Shown: one piece after another, positions 44,814-54,995 of the stretch
Numbering within the stretch: position 1 is the stretch's first letter
Layout of the letters: each line of letters starts with the position of its first letter
DNA from: Humulus lupulus
Lineage: Eukaryota > Streptophyta > Magnoliopsida > Rosales > Cannabaceae
Direction of reading: 5' to 3'
DNA: 64,000 bases
Assembly (NCBI RefSeq): GCF_963169125.1
Contig: NC_084801.1
Span: forward strand, 78,681,696-78,745,695
The notes under the pieces: model-generated
Seen by the model: the letters and a program-made list of their open reading frames with translations, nothing else
The model's database searches: none
What the model was told of the DNA's origin: nothing
Made by a program: the position numbers and the translations under genes

Positions 44814-47449
44814 ATGCCAGATTTGTGGGGAGGTGAATGGCCCATCGACGACGATCTTCTCGCCCAGTTGCTCGAAGGCGAAGAACAACCGGCCGACCGA
44901 GTCCACGAGATTCCCTTCTCACGATCCTCTACCAGACCTCGTCCTTCTCCTCCTCAAAAGGCCCGTTCCAAATCCGTAGTCAAGAAAAGACCTGAGTCTG
45001 CAAACAGTCCAAATTCTCCTACCCAGCCTGATTCGCAGGCTAGGGCTCCCTCAACCAGCGGTCGAGACAATCCTGTTCCTGGCCCTAACATCCAAGTTAG
45101 AGCCCGCCCTCGGCATCAGAATTTGCCTGATGTCGAGTGGTATATTTCCCCAACCAGCGTGGTGACCCTTCGGATGGTTGCTAATTATTTCAGGAAGTAT
45201 CCCCTCATAGGGGTCACCATCAGACTTCTTGCCGCAGACCAAAGGGCTAACCTTCCCGGAGGTATATACAGCGCCTGGTCTCGATATCACATAGAGGCGG
45301 GGGCTTTCCACCCTCTACATCCTTTTTATCAGGGGGTAGCTAATTATTTCGATGTCGCCCCCTTCCAAATCACTCCAAATGGATATAGAATGCTGGTCGC
45401 ACTCTATATCTTGTACAAACTTAAAAAATGGCCAGAACCTACTCCCCACGAGGTCAATTATCTTTTCGACCTAAAATCCAACCCGCAACAATATGGAATG
45501 GCTTTCTTCAACTTCTATCACCAGGAGATAAACCGGACATTCCTGAGTGACACTACGCACATATCTAACGTGGGGAAGTACAGTAAGGAGTACTTCCTTA
45601 CTCCGGACATAACCAGCAACAACCTGGCCTTCGCTCGAGGAGGTAAGTACCGTCTTTGACTGGTCAATTCTTTTAATCAAGGATTTTCCTTTCATTTTTC
45701 TCAAACTGCACTTTTTCTTTCAGGCCCATGGTTACGTCCGACCCCAACACCAGACATGGTGTTGAGGTCCAATAGACTGGCTAGGATGACAGATGAAGAA
45801 AAAAGCATTAAGTCCCTGGTTACCGATGAAAACTTGAGGCTGTCTGGCCTCCTGGCTCCTCGCCATGAAACAAGAGGGTCCGTGGTAGATGATGCCACTG
45901 CCGAGGGGGTTCCCGAGCAGCAACCTCTCGCGTCCCCTCCTCGAAGGAGGCAAACGGGGGTTACAATCAGGGGGTCCACGGGCAATCCTTCCGTAGAAAG
46001 GCCTTCTGCTCCCCAAGGCAAAGGGAAACAAAAGGCCAAAGAGCCAGTTGTGGACCTGGGGGAATCCTTTGATGAAAATGGTAAAGTTATTTTGCTTTTA
46101 AGTAGCTTGCCAATTCCCTGTCATTTGTTTGAGGGGGTGGGCAACTTTACATATACTCCAAATTTAGGGCCAGACTTCTTCATGCCAGATAATGAGTGTG
46201 TGACTAATAGAGTCAATAGTATACCGACCAGTAGTTGTAGCTCGGGTTCTAACTTTGTGACCTTCTTTTTCATTTCGATAGAGAGTCTTCATCTACTTTT
46301 ATCTTTACCCTTTGCATGTTTTTACTTGTGTGCAGATATGGCCACTCCCAATGTCTTCGACCTATACCAAACTGAGGAGGAAGAGCAAGTTCCTGAGCTT
46401 CAGAGGAAGTTTTCACGGAGACAAACTGGCGAGACGAGCCAGGGTCCTACAAAAAAGAGTCAAACAGAAGACCCTCCTAGAGACGTGCCTGCTGGACAAA
46501 CTTCTACTCATCCTCTGGCCCCTGCTGAGAAGGAGACTCCCCATGCTCCCACGAACCCTCCTCCGGCTGCGCCAAGAAGGGAACAAGTCAAACAGGAGGA
46601 AACTCTTGGGGCCAAACTCTCGAGCCGTGCCATATGAGCAGCCAAAGACCGCATTGCGTACATCTTGAAAAACGACTGCATCAAGGATGCAATGGTTGAG
46701 GCAGAAAATATGACGGTCGACCTAATTCTGAATAGGACCCTGAACGAAATAGCCAGCGTAAGTACTTCTTTATCTTCTTGGCTTCAGTCTTTTAGTCCTT
46801 GCCACAGGTTCTAACTTTTATCCTCTGTCCTCAGGCTTTGCTGTCTGCCACCACTGCTCGTACCCGTACCCAAGCCACCATCGAGCAGGCTAAGGCAAAG
46901 GCCATTGAGAGGTATCAGGTGAAAGCAGGCGAGGAGCTTTCGGCTGCAGAGGCCAGGCATACTAAGGAGTTGGAGGCGATGGTTCAACAGAGGGATGCTG
47001 CGGTGACCAAGTTGTCAGAGGCTGAAGCTGCAAAGGCAGCTGCGATAAAGTTGAGGCAGGAGTATCAAGATGCCAGCCAAACCCATCTTCGCGAAGTCAA
47101 GAGATTGGAAGAGGTGCTTAAGCCCAAGGACGAGGCCATCGCCACTCTTGAGGGCAAAGTAAAGCAGCTGGAGCTTGACAACTCCAAAAATCTGGAAAGG
47201 TATAAGAGGACGACGCTCCGATGTTTCTACAACTTCTGGAAACACAATCAGGGAGCCGACTTCAGCTATCTTTCAGAGGATGTCAGGGCAGCCGAGCTGG
47301 CTCGCTGCACTGCCCAACTGGCTGAAGAGGAGGCAAGAGCGAGGATCCCTGCTTCGCCAAGCATCACTGGCGTAGAGGAAGAAGGGGCTGCTGAGGATAC
47401 TGTCACCCAGATTGCTGCTAAGGACCCTCCTGCTCCCAATGCCTCTTAA
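44814..47449 (+). pseudogene. Antisense accessory gene of element A, four exons, Transposase_28-like plus coiled coil
   Basis: Predicted coding exons: 44814-45642, 45724-46245, 46336-46757, 46835-47449. Introns of 81, 90 and 77 bp have GT...AG ends with pyrimidine-rich acceptors, and phases agree across the joins. The product is 795 residues. Residues about 165-225 ('YQGVANYFDVAPFQITPNGY' then 'RMLVALYILYKLKKW') fit the 'putative gypsy type transposon' family (Pfam Transposase_28); exons 2 and 3 are Pro/Glu/Ser-rich and likely disordered; exon 4 is a heptad-rich coiled coil (about 600-705) followed by 'RCFYNFWKHNQGADFSYL'. One in-frame TGA (codon 551, 46635-46637, probably CGA before) breaks it. 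Intron 2 is a multiple of three and stop-free, so retention stays in frame. Function is unknown. Confidence 0.75.
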
Positions 47450-47679
47450 GCTTTTTCATTTATTTTTTCTTTTGATTACATGACCCACGGGTCGTGATGT
47501 AAAGACAATATTTTCATTTTAAACATTGCTGCAAGGGCAGTAAATCTTTTTCTTTTACTTGAACAATTACATCCAAGCAGTGATGCTTGCGGTGTAAAAG
47601 ATTGCATGATGCTATAACATTTTCATTTATTATAACATTTGTCCGTATGACCGAACTTAGCATAGTACTTTGGCATGAT

Positions 47680-47970
47680 TTAACAAAATATAAAATTTGA
47701 AAAATACTCTAAGTACCTCAGCATGCTTTCACTCATTTTGTTCATGTGTTTACATACCTCACGGTACGCTTTGCTATCGATGTGCCTTATATGCCCCCCA
47801 AGTGATCGAGGAGCTTTAGGTCCTTGGTCACTTGCCTTGACCATGACCTGTTCGAACATTTCTGCTCGGGTGAAAAATAATACTTGTAATACAGCAAAAC
47901 AACACACGTAATGAACAAATACTTGTAAATATAAATTCACAAAGGTTGGCAAGAATGACTGGCTGCGCAC
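47680..47970 (-). other. Small minus-strand frame after integrase, conserved in element B
   Basis: The last 58 residues, from about 'QVMVKASDQGPKAPRSLGGH' to 'MSESMLRYLEYFSNFIFC', align without gaps to the frame at 62262-62501, with about 10 differences. It contains the internal polypurine-like tract in its coding sense. It could be a relic of an extra domain downstream of integrase or simply conserved untranslated sequence. The rest of the spacer (47450-48136) shows no other feature than A/T-rich sequence shared with B. Confidence 0.35.
47791..47804 (-). other. Internal polypurine tract between pol and the antisense gene
   Basis: The minus strand reads CACTTGGGGGGCAT, almost the same as the 3' tract. 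The same motif (CACTTGGGGGGCAC) is kept in element B at 62373-62386. No LTR follows it. It may be a relic of an earlier 3' end or a second priming site. Confidence 0.5.
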
Positions 47971-48136
47971 AGTCCCTTATAATCTCGTATTAAAAATGGA
48001 CTAAACATGTCTTTAGGAGTGATTATGAAATAGAATCTTACATATACGAGCGATTAGCCATATAGCATGGCTAACCCTCTTTGCTAAACTTGTAAAAAGA
48101 AAAATTAATACAAGTCAGTCCTTTAAAAGGAACTGT

Positions 48137-49330
48137 TCACTGATAATACTTGTGCAGGTGTTCTCCATTCCAATAACGCGGAACGAGATCTCCGTTAAAG
48201 CATGCAATTTTGTAGGTGCCCGGATGAAGGACTTCTTCAATTTGGTAAGGTCCTTCCCAATTAGGTCCGAGCACTCCAGCAGTAGGGTCGCGGGTATTTA
48301 AGAAAACTCGTCGTAGCACCAAGTCTCCGATGTTGAATTTTCTTTCTTTAACTTTGGAGTTAAAGTACCAGGCGACTTTTTGTTGGTATGCAGCAACTCG
48401 AAGTTGGGCCTTCTCCCGTATTTCGTCAATCGAGTCTAGGGATTCCATCATCAGTTGGCTGTTCTGGTCCTGGTCGTATGTTAGACGTCGATGTGAGGGG
48501 GGATCTAATTCGACAGGCAACATTGCCTCATATCCATAGGCTAAGAAAAATGGGGTATGTCCTGTCGCTGTTCGGTGAGACGTTCTATACGACCAGAGGA
48601 CTTCAGGCAGTTGCTCTGGCCACGCTCCCTTAGCTTCTTCAAGCCTCTTCTTCAGGGTGTCTTTAAGGGTTTTATTCACGGCTTCGACCTGCCCATTCGC
48701 CTGGGGGTGTGCAACTGAAGAAAAGCTTTTAATGACTCCATGTCTTTCGCAGAAATCGGTGAATAAATCGCTGTCAAATTGGGTTCCGTTGTCTGAAACT
48801 ATCTTTCTAGGCAAACCATATCGACAGACAATGTTCTTGATAACAAAGTCAAGGACTTTCTTGGTCATGATGGTAGGGAGCGGCTCAGCTTCGGCCCATT
48901 TGGTGAAGTAATCGACTACTACGACTGCGTACTTTACTCCGCCTTTCCCTGTAGGTAGGGATCCAATCAAATCTATCCCCCATACTGCAAAAGGCCACGG
49001 ACTTTGCATCTGTTTTAATTTGTTTGGAGCTGCTCATGGAATCTTGGATAATCTTTGACATTTATCGCATCTTCGTACAAACTCCATCAAATCCTTGTTC
49101 ATAGTTGGCCAGAAGTAGCCTTGCCATAGAATCTTCTTTGCCAAACTCTGCCCCCCAGCGTGATCCCCGCAGAAGCCTTCATGCACCTCTTTCATGAGTT
49201 CCTTAGCTTTTTCTGGTGTAACGCATCTGAGTAGTGGCATTAAATATCCTCTTCGATACATAACACCATCGATCAGTATGTACCTAGCGGCTCACCTTTG
49301 TAGAGTTCTGGCTTTGTTTCTATCTGTTGG
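48137..49330 (-). pseudogene. Integrase of element A
   Basis: It joins retrotransposon cDNA into chromosomal DNA. On the minus strand: zinc-binding domain ('HEGFCGDHAGGQSLAKKI', 'RRCDKCQRL'), then the core with the DDE residues in 'WGIDLIGSLPTGKGG', 'VSDNGTQFDSDLF' and 'HPQANGQVEAVNKTLKDTLK', and a C-terminal region with 'NWEGPYQIEEVLHPGTYKI'. The core frame (49009-48137) is open and all three catalytic residues are present. Stops TGA at 49034-49036 and 49292-49294, both likely from CGA, cut it off from upstream pol. No chromodomain is seen, as expected for Tat. Confidence 0.93.
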
Positions 49331-49930
49331 TAGCGTACCATTTGTTAGATACTCCAAATAAGGTGCCATCCATGTATCTTCCATTCGAATCTCCATACTG
49401 GATTCGGTCGCTTGTATGCTTGGCTAACTCAGACTTTGTACTGGCACAATGTTTAAAGTGTCAGTATCCTTCGCGCTTGCGAGTTTGGCTAAGGCATCTG
49501 CATTTGAATTCTGATCTCGCAGAATTGGCTGAAGGGTGTATTTAGTGAACTGGGCTAGCAGGTCTTTTGTTTTATTTAAGTAGGCCACCATTTTTAAGCC
49601 TCGCGCTTGATATTCTCCTAGGACCTGATTCACCACCAGCTGTGAATCACTGTAGATATCAAGCATCTTTATGCTCATATCCTTTGCCATTCTCAATCCA
49701 GCGAGGAGTGCTTCATACTCAGCTTCATTATTAGACGCGGTGAAGTCGAACATGATGGCACAGTGAAATCGATGCCCTTCCGGTGTTATCAATATCACTC
49801 CTGCTCCAGCATAGGATTCGTTGGACGACCCATCTGTGAATAACTTCCACGAAGGAGCTTTGTCTTGAGGCTCAGGCGCTTTAGGCTGTTCGCACTATTC
49901 GCTCTCTGGGAGTTCGGTGAACTCTGCGAT
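49331..49930 (-). pseudogene. Archaeal-type RNase H (aRNH) of element A
   Basis: The domain reads 'WKLFTDGSSNESYAGAGVIL', 'FDFTASNNEAEYEALLAGLR', 'IYSDSQLVVNQVLGEY' and 'RDQNSNADALAKLAS'. The acidic catalytic residues D, E and D are visible. A second RNase H after the standard one is the defining trait of Tat/Ogre elements. Stops TAG at 49424-49426 and 49895-49897 interrupt the frame on both sides, both compatible with CAG before. Confidence 0.9.
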
Positions 49931-51444
49931 AAGGTCGGCCAAAACTTGTCCCTTGACTGCTGCTCATGGTGAATAAGTTATGTCGAACTGCCCTAGTTTG
50001 ACTGCCCATTTTAATAATCGCCCAGCCGCCTCTAGTTTTTGGAGGACTTGCCGAAGGGGCTGGTCAGTTAGAACTATAATAGGATGGGCTTGAAAGTAGG
50101 GGCGTAGCTTCCTAGAGGCCAGGATTAAGCAATATGCTAACCTCTCGATTGGCGGATATCTCAATTCAGCCCCGATCAGTCTCTTGCTGACATAGTAGAC
50201 TGCTTTCTGTACGCCTTCCTCCTCTAGCACTAGTACCACACTAGTAGCAACTTCAGTAATCGCCAGGTAAACAAACAAAGTCTCTCCTTCGATTGGATTT
50301 GATAAGATGGGAGGTTGTTCCATATGGGCTTTCAAGGCTTGGAACGCTTGTTCGCAATCTATCGTCCATTCAAACTTCTTATTTCCTCTAAGTAGGTTGA
50401 AAAAAGGGACGCATTTGTCTGTTGATTTTGAAATAAATCTGCTTAGGGCTGTGATTCTCCCATTTAAACTTTGTACATCTTTGATCCTTTCTGGCGATTT
50501 CATGTCGATCAGGGCTTTTATCTTGTCGGTGTTGGCCTCGATTCCTCTTGAATTTACAATAAACCCCAAAACTTCCTTGATCCAACTGCGAAGGAACATT
50601 TGAGGGGATTTAACTTCATCTGGTATCTGTTTAATACATCAAAGCACCCTTGTAAATCCCTCACATGTCCTTCTGCCTTCTTAGACTTTACCAGCATGTC
50701 GTCCACGTATACCTCCATGTTTACTTCGATTTTCTCCTTAAACATGTGGTTGACTAGCCGTTGGTAAGTCGCACCTGCGTTTTTCAGTCCGAAGGGCATT
50801 ACTTTGTAACAGTATAAGCCCGTATCGGTCCGAAAGCTGGTGTGATCCTCGTCAGGGGGATGCATACTAATCTGGTTGTAGCCTGAATATGCATCCATAA
50901 ATGAGAGGATTTCGTACCCTGCAGTTGCATTGACCAGCTGGTCGATCCTTGGGAGTGGGAAGCAGTCTTTTGGGCAAGCTTTATTGAGGTTTGTAAAATC
51001 CACGCAGGTCTGCCACTTGCCGTTAGGCTTGGGAACCAGCACTGGATTGGAGACCCACGATGGATAAAATGCCACCCTGATGAACCCATTCTCCTTTAGT
51101 CTTTCGACTTCTTCTTTTAAGGCTCTCGACCTATCTTTATCTAGCAGCCTTCTCTTTTGTTGCACGGGAGGAAAGGTCTTGTCTATATTCAGGACATGGC
51201 TAATAACTGCAGGATCTATCCCAGCCATGTCTTTATGGGACCAGGCAAAAACCTCCTGGTTCTTTCGCAAAAATTCCACCAGTGCGTGCTTCGTGGTAGG
51301 CTCTAAGTTTTTCCCAACCTTTACAACTCTGGTCGGGTCTTCTTTGTCGAGTTGGACCTCCTCCAGGTCCTCGATGGGTCCAACGTTTTATTCAAAATCC
51401 CCAAAGCGAGGATCTAAGTCTCTATCCTCACTTTGGGCAACACC
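49931..51444 (-). pseudogene. Reverse transcriptase and RNase H of element A
   Basis: RT: 'QEVFAWSHKDMAGIDPAVIS', 'NPVLVPKPNGKWQTCVDFTN', 'FPLPRIDQLVNATAGYEILS', 'SGYNQISMHPPDEDHTSFRT' and the catalytic MEVYVDDMLVKSK with both Asp residues intact. A one-base loss near 50570 shifts the frame at 'KFLGFIV'. RNase H follows: 'ISKSTDKCVPFFNLLRGNKK', 'VYLAITEVATSVVL', 'LTDQPLRQVLQKLEAAGRLL'. It ends at a TGA (49964-49966). Two more stops lie at 51388-51390 and 51445-51447 at the junction with protease. Confidence 0.93.
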
Positions 51445-52010
51445 CTATTTGGCGACTTCATCACCGTATTGGGTTTGTGTATCTACTGCCATCTGCAACC
51501 TATCTGAGGTAGTGCTCTTTGACGTTCCATTCTTTGCCTTTGTGATTGAGGCATTGTAGCACTCCCTGGCTTCCCTCTGGTTCCCCAACACGCATCCTAC
51601 CCCCGCGTCTGTTGGGAACTTCATGGCCAAGTGCCACATAGAGATGACAGACCGTAGATCAACCAATATAGGCCTTCCAATAACGACATTGTACACCGAA
51701 GGACAATCGGCCACTACAAAAGTGGCGAGTAATGTCCTTGTTGCAGGCGCTGTACCCGTCGTCATTGGCAGTTTGATCAATTCAGCGGGGGCAAGTCCTT
51801 CTCCAGAGAAACCGTATATCGTTTGGTTGCAGGGCTCCAAGTCCTTAATGGACAATTTCATGCGTTCCAGTGTTGATTTATACAGGATATTCACTGAACT
51901 TCCTGTATCGACCAGTACCCTCTTCACCATCATGTTGGCCATCTGGATGTCCACGACCAGCGGATCGGAATGTGGGAACCAGACGTGTTGGGCATTGACA
52001 TTAGAGAAGG
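51445..52010 (-). pseudogene. Aspartic protease of element A
   Basis: The active site VKRVLVDTGSSVNILY is intact, and the domain continues 'YGFSGEGLAPAELIKLPMTT', 'YNVVIGRPILVDL' and 'ARECYNASI'. It would process the gag-pol polyprotein. It is one open frame for about 170 codons, but frameshifts near 52010 and 52120 separate it from gag. Confidence 0.9.
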
Positions 52011-54354
52011 TTGTCTCACCTTCCTCTGACCGACCTTTTTTGGTGCACGGTCCTCCACAATCATCGTCTCGATGTCCTGGTCATGGCGCAGAGTCCGAGC
52101 ATATCGTTCTTTCCGCTATTTCCCGCGAGGTGCGGGCCTCCACAGATGGTTAAGAGTGTGCCAGTCACGGGGGCAGGCTGTAAGGGTGGCGAGCTTTGGC
52201 GAGCGAGCGCCTGCTCGTTGCTACCCGGAGCCTCTCGTTGGGAATTTCCTGAGGCCCGTACATACCTTCTCAAGTGTCCTTGTCTAATAAGGAACTCGAT
52301 CTCGTCTTTTAACTGGTTGCATTCATTGGTGTCATGTTCGTAGTCGTTATGATAACGGCAGAACTTAGTAATGTCCCTTTTTGAAATATCCTTTCGAATG
52401 GGGCCAAGTTTTTTATAAGGCACACTAGAACTTGTGGCCTGATAAACCTCTCCTCGAGACTCGACGAGGGTAGTGTAGTTAGAGAACTGAGGTTCATAAC
52501 GATTACCCTTGGCTCGTTTATTGTCGGAGGTGGAAGGCTCGTTATACGGCCGTTTTCCACCATTCTTGTAATTGCCATTGCCTTTGCTGTTGCCATTAGG
52601 TTTGGAACCATTGGCGGCTTTGGCGGGTTCGGAAGCCTTCTTATCCTTGCTTGATGGCTTTCCATCGTCAGCAATGGCTTCTTCGAGCTTGATGTAGCGA
52701 TCAGCCCGGTCCAAAAATTCTTGGGTAGTTCTCACTCCTTCCTTTTGGAGACTTTTCCAAAGGGAAGAACGATGTTTAACCCCTGCGGTAATGGCCATCA
52801 TTTTGCCTTCGTCCCCCACCATGTTTGCTCCAGCCGCCGCTCGCATAAAGCGCTGGATGTAGTCCTTTACTGACTCTCCATCCGGCTGGTGAATTTCAAC
52901 CAGCTGGTTTGCTTCGGTCAGATGCACACGACCTGCATAGAACTGTCCGTAAAACTCCCTTACGAACATTTCCCAGGAAACTATGCTTGCGGGAGGGAAC
53001 TTAAAAAACCATTCTTGCGCGGCTTCAGAAAGTGTTGTAGGGAAGATCCTGCACCAAGCGTCTTCAGACACTTTCTGAATGTCCATTTGAATTTCAAACT
53101 TGTTGACATGAGACACTGGGTCTCCATACCTCTCAAAGTTTGGGAGTGTAGACATTTTGAAATTGCTTGGAGTTTCGGCATTAGCTATCCTTTGTACAAA
53201 AGGACTGCCTTTCCTCTTATCGTGGTCGATGTAAGATGTTCTTCCCCCGACCAGCTGTTGCACTGCTTGGTTGAGGGCGTCTATCTATGCCTGTACAGCG
53301 GCAGGAATCGCTGTGTCCTCTGTTGCTGGGGGGACGTTCTCACCACGCCGCTCGCGGCGATCGTTGAGTACGTCAAGCAAATCTTCGTCTCTTCTCCGCT
53401 ACTCGCTACCCCGGAGTCGATTGAAGACATTATTTTGCCTGGGCTGCCCCACAGCATCCCGTCTATCGGGTTGGTCATCTTGAGGTACCTGGCTCCTGCC
53501 TTTACCTCTTTCTTCATTCCTTCGGCCAGCGTTTCCCTTGCCTGAGTCAGCCTCATTATACCCATGGCCATCTCTAAACCTTGATTGGCTATGGTGGGAC
53601 TGACTGTTCCCCCGATTTCTGACCCTGACTGAAATGTTCCGAATGTTAGAGGGTGGCCTGCGCTGGTCGTGGTGTCCCCATGCATTATCATGCCATGGGG
53701 GACCCCAAACCGCAGAGCCTAACTCTGAGTCCCTCCTATTACCAGGGGGATACTGACCTCTGTTCGGTAGGTTTGGCTCGTCGCCCCTACGGCGTCTAGG
53801 ACTACGAGGCTGATGCTCGGCCCTATTCTGCCTCTGTTGCAGGGGATTGCCGCGACCAGCTTGGGATGGTGGCTGCGCCTTAGGGTCCAGCGGGACATCG
53901 TCATGGGGCGCTTGAGGCTGCTCATGGCGACTCGAAGGCTGGATTGGTGGGCTTGGATTAGGACCCCTCTGGGGTGGCCATTGACAGGTTGGTCAGGTTG
54001 CGAAAGAGGTGCAGCCTGATTCCTTGCCAGCTGCAAGGCCGCCTCGAGGGCTGCCATGGCTTCGCTCTGGCGGTGGTCCATCTCCGCATGCCTTTCGCTT
54101 TGTTCTGCGCGTTGCCGTTCAATCTCCTGCTGCTACCGCGCCACAACTCCGGCAGCAGTCTCTTGACTGACTTTCAAACTAGCCAGCTCCTCCTGTAACG
54201 CCCCCAGGGTACTCTTCAGCGTTGCATCATCCATTTCTTCCTCCTCAAAATCCGGATGTGGCTCATCCTCCGCCACGCTTGCAGGGGGAGGAGGAGGTGG
54301 ATTTGATGGCGCAGCAGCGGTTGCCTGTCCAGCTTTCCTTCCAGTTTTCGCCAT
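52011..54354 (-). pseudogene. gag of element A (broken)
   Basis: The ATG at 54354 lies just downstream of the primer site. The N-terminal part is Pro/Ala/Glu-rich with a coiled coil ('LKSTLGALQEELASLKVSQE'). The middle (about 53950-53290) is Arg/Gln/Asn-rich. The capsid core is open from 53263: 'MSTLPNFERYGDPVSHVNKF', 'FPTTLSEAAQEWFFKFP', 'FVREFYGQFYAGRVHL', 'VKDYIQRFMRAAAGAN'. The CHC region reads 'KFCRYHNDYEHDTNECNQLK', then 'LIRQGHLRRYV'. TAG stops at 54133-54135 and 53285-53287 and a frameshift near 53960 inactivate it. Confidence 0.9.
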
Positions 54355-54380
54355 TAGTTTTCTCGGTAGTGATAAATCAA

Positions 54381-54399
54381 GCTCTCAATGAAAGCACCA
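54381..54399 (-). other. Primer binding site of element A
   Basis: The minus strand reads TGGTGCTTTCATTGAGAGC, three bases after the 5' LTR end and identical to the element C site. Confidence 0.8.
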
Positions 54400-54402
54400 G
54401 AA

Positions 54403-54995
54403 TGTTGACCCAGAATTTGGTCAACTGACACGGAGTCAGAATATGCTTGATATTAATGAATGTGTAGAGAAGAGCGTAATGACAAAAAGTAATAACAACA
54501 CGATGTTTTTATAGTGGTTCGGCCCCAGGATCTGGTAATAACCTACGTCCACTTAGACTGTTATTGATATAAGAATCAAAGGGGTGATCAAAGAACAAGG
54601 GTTCAATGAGTTTCACTAACCTCTGAAGAACAATACAATATCACTAGGAGAATTACTCTAGTCTCAAATGATTCAAAAGCCAAAAGTCCCTTCCTTGAGC
54701 TATCTTTTGCTATTTATAGGCTCAAGGGGGATTACAAAAGATTGTTACAGATATTCTTTCCTGAATAATCAGATACTCAGGAGATTGTGTGAGTTAAATT
54801 CGGGATTTACAAAGATCTTCTCAGTAATGTTGCTTTGTATGCAGAACCATCGACCAGACTGGTCGCAAGTAAGACTGGGCTGCTTACTGCTTCTAATGCG
54901 TCTTCTGGTCGATACCCTAGCAGAGCTCTTCCAGGTGTCAGCCACGTGTCCAGGGATCACTTGCCACATCATCAATGCTAATTTTTTGGATAACA
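54403..54995 (-). mobile_element. 5' LTR of element A (593 bp)
   Basis: The plus strand starts TGTTGACCCAG and ends GGATAACA, so the LTR itself reads TGTTATCC...GGGTCAACA. The complement of the TATA box is at 54711-54718. The conserved length and the primer site beside it define it as the 5' copy. Confidence 0.93.

Larger units (their letters stand above)
43373..54995 (-). mobile_element. Complete Tat-lineage Ty3/gypsy element A (11.6 kb) with an antisense gene
   Basis: On the minus strand the order is 5' LTR, primer site, gag, protease, RT, RNase H, archaeal-type RNase H, integrase, a second polypurine tract, an accessory gene on the opposite strand, polypurine tract and 3' LTR. Both LTRs are 593 bp and differ at about 17 positions by eye (near 3 percent). 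Flanks are GAAAT (43368-43372) and TAAAT (54996-55000), a target duplication with one change; joining them restores the family phrase 'tttagaaatatttac'. All proteins carry stops or frameshifts, so the copy is non-autonomous. Extra antisense frames are known in Tat elements such as Retand and Grande; calling A a relative is inference. Confidence 0.93.
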
